Made by a program: the position numbers and the translations under genes | Shown here: piece by piece, positions 1 through 5,349 of the stretch | Layout of the letters: every line of letters begins with the position of its first letter | Numbering within the stretch: the first letter of the stretch is position 1 | Notes under the pieces: model-generated | Told to the model about the DNA's origin: nothing | Database searches by the model: none | The model's input: the letters and a program-made list of their open reading frames with translations, nothing else | Source: a virus | Direction: 5' to 3' (one strand) | Length of the DNA: 23,315 nt | Virus record (IMG/VR): IMGVR_UViG_3300023174_000653 | Span: 1-23,315 of that record

Positions 1-1
1 T

Positions 2-586
2 GATGTTGATCAAATGTCTTTTGCATTCCGTGTTATCCGTCAAAACTGGAGCAAAGACCGTACAGAAAGAACTCTTACTGAAGTAAGCCTTGCTGACGGT
101 GATGTATCAATCGTCACATATCCAGCCTACCCATCAACTTCAGTAGAAGCCAGGGAAGCAATTAAAAGAGCAGCACAAGCACTGAAAGAAGGAAGAGAAA
201 TGTCTCCAGAAACAACTGTTGCTTTATTATCAATCTTAGATAAAATAAGTGATGCAAGTGATGAACTTGAAGAAGGTAAAGATTTACTACAATTAATGCT
301 TGGCCTTCCAGATGATGATACAGATGAAGATTCACCTTTATTAATTCAGCCAACAATGATGCCAGAATCATGTGATTGCTGTGAAATGGGCTGCACATGC
401 GAAGACTGCATTATGTGTGGTGGAATGCAAGAGATGGCTGCAAATGTTATCAATGTAATAGATGTTCCTGGACAAGGTGCAAAGATTGTTGGAGATTTCC
501 CATCAGTACTAAACTTCTTGCCAGATAATATGCCAAGATCAATGTCTCTTCGTTTAGCAAAAGCAAAGAGAAACAATATAAAATAA
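2..586 (+). CDS. Prohead protease, 3' part (5' end outside window)
   Basis: Capsid maturation protease of the HK97/U35 type, which cleaves the capsid protein's N-terminal scaffold domain during head assembly. The reading frame is open to the left edge (DVDQ precedes the first ATG at 14), so that ATG is internal. Family signatures seen are MSFAFRV, a Trp soon after, and EVSLADGDVSIVTYPAYPSTS; the N-terminal part with the catalytic His is missing. It lies just upstream of the capsid gene, as expected. The C-terminal ~125 residues are unusual: an acidic stretch (PDDDTDEDS), a cluster of eight Cys in about 18 residues (starting ESCDCCEMGC), and a basic end. An internal ATG at 200 follows a good ribosome site (AAGGAAGAG) and could give a separate C-terminal product. 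Confidence 0.85.
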   Translation, partial: DVDQMSFAFRVIRQNWSKDRTERTLTEVSLADGDVSIVTYPAYPSTSVEAREAIKRAAQALKEGREMSPETTVALLSILDKISDASDELEEGKDLLQLMLGLPDDDTDEDSPLLIQPTMMPESCDCCEMGCTCEDCIMCGGMQEMAANVINVIDVPGQGAKIVGDFPSVLNFLPDNMPRSMSLRLAKAKRNNIK

Positions 587-697
587 TATTCCTATCCTAA
601 AAGATAGGACGAAGTCGGAGTTAGGTTCACACCCGTAAGCGTCGTGAAATCCATAACCACCACCTCAAACTAACAAACTCACAAAGGAGAACAATAA
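587..697 (+). promoter_or_regulatory. Structured leader of the capsid gene
   Basis: Non-coding 111-nt gap between protease and capsid genes. A perfect 6-bp hairpin CCTATC/GATAGG (591-608) directly follows the protease stop. A second, bulged stem pairs 620-630 (GTTAGGTTCAC) with 644-657 (GTGAA, CC and TAAC separated by small bulges). The capsid ribosome site AAAGGAG follows near 684. No convincing promoter is visible. This may be an mRNA stabiliser or processing site that raises capsid expression; function is inferred. Confidence 0.45.
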
Positions 698-2053
698 ATG
701 TCTTATTTAGACAAAGTAATTGAGGCTCGTGATGCAGTTAAGGTAGAAATGGATGCAATTCTTGAGGCAGTAGCCACAGAGAACCGTACAGACCTTACAG
801 AAGATGAAACAGCAAAGGTTGATGCCCTTGTTGAAGAGTCACGCTCACTAGATTCAAAGATTGAAAAGTTCAAAGCACAGGCAGATGCAGATGCTAAGGC
901 AACTGAAGCACGATCAGCAGTCGCTGGTATTGCAATGCCAAAGACAACTGCTTCAACAAAGATCACATCTGAAGCCCGTACATACTCACCAGAGAATGCA
1001 GATGTTTCATTCGTTAAGGATGCATTTACTGCTAAGTTCAGCAATGACTATGCAGCACAAGAGCGTCTTGCTCGTCACTCTCGTGAAGAGGAAGTTGAGC
1101 GTCGCTCAGTAGGAACTGGCAACTTTGCTGGTCTCGTAATTCCACAGTACCTTGTTGATCTAGCAGCACCTCTTGCTCGTGCAGGTCGCCCAACAGCAGA
1201 CTTTGCAACAAACAAGATGTCGCTTCCACCAGCAGGTATGACACTAAATATCTCACGCATGACTACTGGTACATCAACTGCAATTCAGGCTGCACAGAAT
1301 GATGCAATCTCAAATACAAATGCTGACGATACACTACTTACAGTAGATGTTCGTACAATTGCAGGACAGCAAGATATCTCAAAGCAGGCAATTGAGCGTG
1401 GTACAGGTATTGACACATTCATCATCCAGGATCTTATTCGTGGATGGCACACAACACTTGATGACCAGATCCTAAATGGTTCAGGTTCATCAGGTCAAAT
1501 GCTAGGTCTTTCAAATACTTCAGGTATTGGATCAGTAACATATACTGATGCATCACCAACAGTTGCTGAACTATATCCTAAGTTAGCAAATGCTTACCAA
1601 CTAGTTCAGACTGGTGCATACATGAACCCAACACATTGGGTAATGCATCCTCGTCGTCTAGCATTCTTGCTTGCAAGCGTTGATTCAGCAGGTCGTCCAC
1701 TAGTAGTTCCAACACTAAATGGCCCAATGAACGCATTTGCAACAGGTGCAGGACAGGCATACTACGGTAACTCAGGTTACTCACTAATGGGTCTACCAAT
1801 CGTTGCAGATGCAAATGTTACAACAGTAGCAGGTGCTGGAGACAACGAAGATGAAATCTATTGCGTAACAGCACCAGAATTCCATCTATGGGAGCAAGCA
1901 GGATCACCATTCGCATTGAACTTTGATGCAACAGGTGCAGGATCATTGACAATCAAGTCAGTTGTATACGGCTATGCTGCTGCAACTGCTGGTCGTTACC
2001 CTGCAGCGTTCTCAAAGATCTCAGGAACTGGTCTTGTAACACCTACATTCTAA
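698..2053 (+). CDS. Major capsid protein, HK97 fold
   Basis: Forms the icosahedral shell. At 451 aa it has an N-terminal, charged, helical delta/scaffold-like region (about residues 1-110, rich in Glu, Lys and Ala) followed by the capsid domain: GNFAGLVIPQYLVDL, then MSLPPAGMTLNISRM, THWVMHPRRL, and a C-terminal APEFHLWE segment. These match the phage_capsid family (PF05065) in order and length. The protease gene upstream is expected to remove the N-terminal part. The start is set by AAAGGAG 8 nt upstream of ATG. Codon use is visibly different from later genes (many CGT, GTC and CTT codons and few AGA), typical of a highly expressed gene. A terminator follows, isolating its message from the tail genes. 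Confidence 0.95.
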   Translation: MSYLDKVIEARDAVKVEMDAILEAVATENRTDLTEDETAKVDALVEESRSLDSKIEKFKAQADADAKATEARSAVAGIAMPKTTASTKITSEARTYSPENADVSFVKDAFTAKFSNDYAAQERLARHSREEEVERRSVGTGNFAGLVIPQYLVDLAAPLARAGRPTADFATNKMSLPPAGMTLNISRMTTGTSTAIQAAQNDAISNTNADDTLLTVDVRTIAGQQDISKQAIERGTGIDTFIIQDLIRGWHTTLDDQILNGSGSSGQMLGLSNTSGIGSVTYTDASPTVAELYPKLANAYQLVQTGAYMNPTHWVMHPRRLAFLLASVDSAGRPLVVPTLNGPMNAFATGAGQAYYGNSGYSLMGLPIVADANVTTVAGAGDNEDEIYCVTAPEFHLWEQAGSPFALNFDATGAGSLTIKSVVYGYAAATAGRYPAAFSKISGTGLVTPTF

Positions 2054-2054
2054 T

Positions 2055-2076
2055 TTATATAGTTAATTCTATATAA
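2055..2076 (+). repeat. AT-rich inverted repeat after capsid gene
   Basis: Perfect inverted repeat TTATATAG-(TTAATT)-CTATATAA starting 2 nt after the capsid stop codon. It could form an 8-bp RNA stem protecting the capsid mRNA 3' end, upstream of the GC-rich hairpin at 2099. It also contains a TATAAT, but no matching -35 was found, so a promoter is less likely. Confidence 0.6.
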
Positions 2077-2098
2077 TACTTAGAGCAATCTAAGGTGG

Positions 2099-2138
2099 AG
2101 GACAGGCCTAAAGACTGCCCCGTTTACGGGCCTGTCCT
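2099..2138 (+). terminator. Terminator-like hairpin after capsid gene
   Basis: Perfect 10-bp stem AGGACAGGCC (2099-2108) with GGCCTGTCCT (2129-2138). An alternative inner hairpin CCCG/CGGG lies at 2119-2130. The following tract (TCATTT then A-run) is only moderately U-rich, so termination may be partial and allow reduced tail-gene expression. Confidence 0.75.
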
Positions 2139-2158
2139 TCATTTAAAAAAAGGAAGTT

Positions 2159-2263
2159 ATGAAAAGAATTAAAAAGATTTTTAGAATTAAAAAAGAAACA
2201 GCAACTGCTACTCCTATAATGGAGAAGGCTATGTTGCCTAAGATGGAGAAGAGGAGCAAATGA
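2159..2263 (+). CDS. 34-aa basic small protein
   Basis: Short ORF starting MKRIKKIFRIKKE and ending MEKRSK. It has a ribosome site AAGGAAG 5 nt before ATG, and its TGA overlaps the ATG of the next gene (ATGA), a coupling seen elsewhere in this genome. The N-terminus is strongly basic (eight Lys/Arg in the first 12 residues); the rest is polar. It occupies all the space between the capsid terminator and the connector gene. Family unknown. Alternatively it may serve mainly as a translated leader coupling ribosomes to the connector gene. Confidence 0.5.
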   Translation: MKRIKKIFRIKKETATATPIMEKAMLPKMEKRSK

Positions 2264-2898
2264 GTAGACCTACGCTTGCACAGAGTTCACAACCTAATAA
2301 TGTCTATACGACACTAGCAGATGTGAGAAATGCACTGCAAATTGAAGATAGCCTGGATGATAATGATATCCAAGCAGCAATTCTTGCTGCAAGTCGTATG
2401 ATTGATGAGTATTGTCAAAGATACTTTTATCAAGAAGGCACACTAGCATCTCCAGTAACTAAATATTACACACCATTAAGTCCATGGTTCCTAGAAATAG
2501 ATGACCTTGTTGAGCCAACAGAAGTATTATCAAGAGCAAATTTTAATGGTGCATATACACAAAATTGGAATTTAGATACAGACATTATGTATGAGCCTGT
2601 AAATAGTCCAGAAATAGGTTGGCCAATAACAAGACTATTAGCAGTTCAAACATATGTTTTCCCATACTTTTTTCCACAAACAGTTAAAATAACTGGAGTT
2701 TGGGGATGGTCATCTGTTCCATATGAAGTAGAATTAGCCTGCAAAATTCAGGCATCAAGATTATTTGTTAGAAAGCAATCTCCATTTGGTATTGCAGGCT
2801 CTGTAGAATTAGGAACAGTTCGTTTAAGTTCTCGCCTAGATCCAGATGTTGAGATGTTGCTAAAGACATTCCGTAGAAACTTTGGTTTGGCTTTCTAA
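2260..2898 (+). CDS. Head-tail connector protein, gp6-like
   Basis: Adaptor that binds below the portal and links head to tail. The N-terminal third (YTTLADVRNALQIEDSLDDN, then ILAASRMIDEYCQRYFY) is the classic helical signature of the phage_connect/gp6-like family: residue ~17 start, aspartate-rich turn, long helix with IDxYC. At 212 aa it is longer than the ~100-aa HK97 gp6 but typical of actinophage versions, with a Trp/Tyr-rich middle. It sits directly after the capsid region. Its start overlaps the preceding small ORF stop; its TAA overlaps the next ATG. Confidence 0.8.
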   Translation: MSRPTLAQSSQPNNVYTTLADVRNALQIEDSLDDNDIQAAILAASRMIDEYCQRYFYQEGTLASPVTKYYTPLSPWFLEIDDLVEPTEVLSRANFNGAYTQNWNLDTDIMYEPVNSPEIGWPITRLLAVQTYVFPYFFPQTVKITGVWGWSSVPYEVELACKIQASRLFVRKQSPFGIAGSVELGTVRLSSRLDPDVEMLLKTFRRNFGLAF

Positions 2899-3305
2899 TG
2901 GCAATGACCAATATTAATGGCATAAGAGATGCCTTAAAGAGTAACCTACAAACAATCACAAATTTAAGAGTTTATGATACTATTCCAGATATAGTAACTC
3001 CTCCATGTGCTGTAGTAGGACAACTAGATTTCACATTTGATATTGACAATATGCGTGGTTTAGATCAAGCATCTGTTGATGTTTATGTGATTGTTCAAAG
3101 AATATCAGAAAGAACTGGACAAGACAAACTTGATAATTTTCTGGCTGGTAGTGGTAATGGATCAATCAAAACTGCTATAGAGTCAGACAGAACATTAGGT
3201 GACCTTGTTGATACACTCAGAGTTATTAGTGCAGAAAGTGGTACTTATACTTCTGGAGATCAGTCTTTCTTATCATATCGCTACAACCTCACAATATGGG
3301 GATAA
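2898..3305 (+). CDS. Tail terminator / tail completion-like protein
   Basis: 135 aa; starts in TAATG overlap with the connector gene. The pattern IRDALKSNLQTI, LRVYDTIPDIVTPPCAVVGQ, GLDQASVDVYVIVQRIS, LDNFLAGSGNGSIKTAIESD resembles the tail-terminator proteins of actinophages and the gpU-like family, which cap the tail tube and join it to the head. Position between connector and tail tube agrees. No enzymatic motif. The family call rests on residue pattern and gene order, so other neck roles are possible. Confidence 0.65.
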   Translation: MAMTNINGIRDALKSNLQTITNLRVYDTIPDIVTPPCAVVGQLDFTFDIDNMRGLDQASVDVYVIVQRISERTGQDKLDNFLAGSGNGSIKTAIESDRTLGDLVDTLRVISAESGTYTSGDQSFLSYRYNLTIWG

Positions 3306-3316
3306 GGAGAACAGCA

Positions 3317-3559
3317 ATGGAATACATCGTTACCTCAGACTCTAAGGTCTGTGGCAAAACAAAAGGTGAGAAACTCACTGAAACTGATATACTTAGCAAG
3401 AGAAGCAATGTTGAATTTCTTCTTGCTGCTGGTCATATCACAGAATCAGCAAAGGCACCAAAAGCAGTAAAGCAAGAAGAAGTACAGCAGGTTGTGGAAA
3501 CACCTCCTGTTTTTAATCTAGATAACGAACAAGGAGAAAACCAACCATGGCAAGAATAG
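3317..3559 (+). CDS. Small protein of the neck-tail region, unknown
   Basis: 80 aa. AAGGAGA 6 nt upstream supports the ATG at 3317 (MEYIV) rather than the in-frame ATG at 3296, which lies inside the previous gene. The N-terminal half has a Gly-Lys turn (VCGKTKGEKL) and a short helix ending in AAGHI; this layout is common in small phage proteins encoded before the tail tube. The C-terminal half is low complexity (Val, Gln, Glu, Pro). It overlaps the tail-tube gene by 13 nt. No function assigned. Confidence 0.7.
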   Translation: MEYIVTSDSKVCGKTKGEKLTETDILSKRSNVEFLLAAGHITESAKAPKAVKQEEVQQVVETPPVFNLDNEQGENQPWQE

Positions 3560-3972
3560 TATTAACAAATGTTGAGGTTACAATTGGAGCAGTAGATCTT
3601 TCAAATCATATTGCGTCAGTAACACTTGGCAGCACATATGATGTAGTGGAAACCACTGCATTCGCAGGCGGAAATGTTCCTGCTGCAGCAAAGACACGCC
3701 AAGCAGGACTTGTTGATAACTCAGTAACATTTGAGTTCCACCAGGACTTTGCAGCATCATCAGTAGAAGCAACAGTATATCCACTATTGGGTACAGTTGT
3801 TGCATGTACAGTAAAGCCTTTGGATGCTGCAATAGCAGCAGACAATCCTTCGTACCAATTTAACGCTTTGATTTCAGAGTGGACACCTCTAAACGGTGCT
3901 GTAGGCGAACTAGCCACTGCATCTGTGACATGGCCAATTACTGGTGCAATCACAAAGGATGTAACTCCTTAA
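3547..3972 (+). CDS. Major tail tube protein, copy A
   Basis: 141 aa beta-rich protein expected to polymerise into the tail tube. Motifs: IGAVDLSNHIASVTL, YDVVETTAF, VTFEFHQDF, VYPLLGT, LATASVTWPITG, all typical of siphovirus tail tube proteins. Ribosome site AAGGAG is about 10 nt upstream. The next gene is a close paralogue starting 3 nt after this stop. Copy A carries a short insertion (about 5 residues, GGNVPA region) relative to copy B in the loop after the TTxF motif. Either copy could be the main tube subunit. Confidence 0.8.
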   Translation: MARIVLTNVEVTIGAVDLSNHIASVTLGSTYDVVETTAFAGGNVPAAAKTRQAGLVDNSVTFEFHQDFAASSVEATVYPLLGTVVACTVKPLDAAIAADNPSYQFNALISEWTPLNGAVGELATASVTWPITGAITKDVTP

Positions 3973-3974
3973 TC

Positions 3975-4385
3975 ATGGCAAAATTAGTCTTAACAAACGC
4001 ATATATAAAAATTGGAGCAGTTGATCTGAGCGATCATATCAAATCAATTTCACTTGCAACAAATTATGATATTGTTGAGACCACACAATTTGGAGATACT
4101 TCAAAGCGTAGAATTGCTGGCCTTGCTGACAATACTGTGACTTTTGAATTTCACCAAGATTTCCAGGCAGGCTCAGTAGAGTCAACTATATATCCTCTAC
4201 TGGGCACTGCCATTGCATGTGAAGTAAAACCAATTGATGCAGCAACTAGTGCAAACAATCCAAAATATACATTTTCTGTGCTGATTTCTCAGTGGACACC
4301 ACTAAACGGAGCAGCAGGAGAACTAGCAACAGCAACTGTGACATGGCCAATATCTGGCGATATCACAAAAACAACAACACCTTAG
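3975..4385 (+). CDS. Major tail tube protein, copy B (tandem paralogue)
   Basis: 136 aa, starting at the ATG 3 nt after copy A's stop codon; the longer upstream frame lies inside copy A in another frame and is not real. By hand alignment about 89 of 136 positions match copy A, with the same FEFHQDF, YPLLGT, WTPLNGA and TVTWPI blocks. A clear ribosome site is lacking close to the start (AAAGGA lies ~15 nt upstream), so translation may depend on coupling to copy A. Tandem tube genes may give a tube of two subunits or a specialised end protein. Confidence 0.8.
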   Translation: MAKLVLTNAYIKIGAVDLSDHIKSISLATNYDIVETTQFGDTSKRRIAGLADNTVTFEFHQDFQAGSVESTIYPLLGTAIACEVKPIDAATSANNPKYTFSVLISQWTPLNGAAGELATATVTWPISGDITKTTTP

Positions 4386-4399
4386 AAAAGGGGCACAAA

Positions 4400-4678
4400 A
4401 TGGACGGACTACAAATAAAAGCAAAGACTACTGATGGAGTAGAAGCAATATACTCTCTACGACCAAGATCAATAGTTGCTTTTGAACAAAAATTCGGCAA
4501 AGGATTTGCTAAGTTACTTAGCGAAGACCAAAAACTAGAACACATCTATTTCTTGGCTTGGTCAGCAATGAAGGATAGTGGAAAAGTTGTAAAGCCTTGG
4601 GGCGACACATTCCTTGACACATTAGACAGTGTTGAGTTAGTTGTAGACCCAAATTTAGAATCCACAGAGACAGCCTAA
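4400..4678 (+). CDS. Tail assembly chaperone, upstream (G-like) frame
   Basis: 92 aa, from ATG 4400 behind AGAAAAGGGG; longer upstream extensions overlap copy B. Located between tail tube and tape measure genes, where siphophages encode chaperones that coat the tape measure protein. Sequence features: RPRSIVAFEQKFGKGFAKLL, LEHIYFLAWSAM, KPWGDTFLDTLDSVEL, typical of actinophage chaperones. Near its end are overlapping in-phase slippery heptamers; a -1 slip would produce a 135-residue fusion ending at 4806. Unshifted product ends at 4678. Confidence 0.85.
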   Translation: MDGLQIKAKTTDGVEAIYSLRPRSIVAFEQKFGKGFAKLLSEDQKLEHIYFLAWSAMKDSGKVVKPWGDTFLDTLDSVELVVDPNLESTETA

Positions 4679-4806
4679 CATATTCGTTAGCAATGATTTC
4701 TGTGGAAACTGGTTTATCTCCAGTTGATTTATTAGATGCCCCAGATGGCGTTCTTGAATCAATTGTTATTTATCTAAAAGAAAAACAAAAGAATGCGAGT
4801 AGGTAA
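4636..4806 (+). CDS. Tail assembly chaperone, frameshifted (T-like) extension
   Basis: The -1 frame relative to the gene at 4400 is open from 4636 to 4806 and overlaps its end by 43 nt. After the slip at 4657 the fusion adds 49 residues, including VETGLSPVDLLDAPDGVLES and IVIYLKEKQK, a good match in style to lambda gpGT-type extensions. The only internal ATG (4693) has no ribosome site, so frameshifting is a better explanation than separate initiation. The stop TAA overlaps the next gene's ATG at 4806. Confidence 0.75.
   Translation, partial: VSCRPKFRIHRDSLTYSLAMISVETGLSPVDLLDAPDGVLESIVIYLKEKQKNASR
4648..4657 (+). other. -1 ribosomal frameshift slippery site
   Basis: CCCAAATTTA contains two overlapping X XXY YYZ heptamers in the zero frame: C CCA AAT (4648-4654) and A AAT TTA (4651-4657). 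Both would move ribosomes to the frame that stays open to 4806. Programmed frameshifting between chaperone genes is conserved in long-tailed phages. Confidence 0.75.
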
Positions 4807-5348
4807 TGAGTAAAGATGTTATAGTGTTAACTGGAATAAAGGAAACACTAAAAGCATTAGAATCATTTGACAAGCAGGCTGTGCGTGACTTTACTAAGGT
4901 TATTAATAATGAACTTAGAACTGCTAAAAACGATGCACAAGGTCTTGTCAGTAGTACTCCACCGTTAAGTGGTTGGAGTACTAAGCCTGCTGCAAAGCCT
5001 CGTTCTCGTGGTGGTGCAGGATGGCCTGCATGGGATCAAAGCGTAATTAAAGCAGGAATTAGCACATCAAAGGCTGAACGCAAAGTTCGCAGGGATTATA
5101 CAACCTCTGCTGGAGCATTGATAAACCGTTCAGCAGCAGGTGTTATATATGAAATAGCAGGTAGAACAAATAAATCTGTTGGCGTGAATAAATTTCTTAG
5201 TAATTTAGAAAACAAGACATTTAGTGCTTCACGCTTAATTTGGAAAGTCGTTGATAAAGATCAAGAAAAAATACAACGAAATGTAGAACAAGCATTAAAC
5301 AATGCAAAAGCAGCATTGCAAAGAAACTTAGAAAAGGAAAGAGGCTAA
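4806..5348 (+). CDS. HK97 gp10-like / minor tail assembly protein
   Basis: 180 aa; starts in TAATG overlap with the chaperone extension, with AGTAGG just upstream. N-terminus VLTGIKETLKALESFDKQAV and the helical, Lys-rich C-terminus (IQRNVEQALNNAKAALQRNL) follow the pattern of gp10-like tail completion proteins, which open with a GxKexxKxLe motif. The middle contains a flexible Gly/Arg/Pro-rich segment (residues ~55-75) and WPAWDQ. In HK97 such genes precede the tail tube; here it lies between chaperones and tape measure. Assignment is by pattern only. Confidence 0.55.
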   Translation: MSKDVIVLTGIKETLKALESFDKQAVRDFTKVINNELRTAKNDAQGLVSSTPPLSGWSTKPAAKPRSRGGAGWPAWDQSVIKAGISTSKAERKVRRDYTTSAGALINRSAAGVIYEIAGRTNKSVGVNKFLSNLENKTFSASRLIWKVVDKDQEKIQRNVEQALNNAKAALQRNLEKERG

Positions 5349-5349
5349 T

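Noticed and set aside
703-1044. 113-aa minus-strand ORF in capsid gene
   Set aside because: Antisense shadow of the capsid delta region; composition is reverse-coded Ala/Ser and no start signal is seen.
3879-3974. N-terminal extension of tail tube copy B
   Set aside because: Lies wholly in copy A in another frame and is Cys/Arg-rich; ATG 3975 gives a start aligned with copy A.
4292-4399. Upstream extension of the chaperone gene
   Set aside because: Overlaps copy B; ATG 4400 has its own ribosome site.
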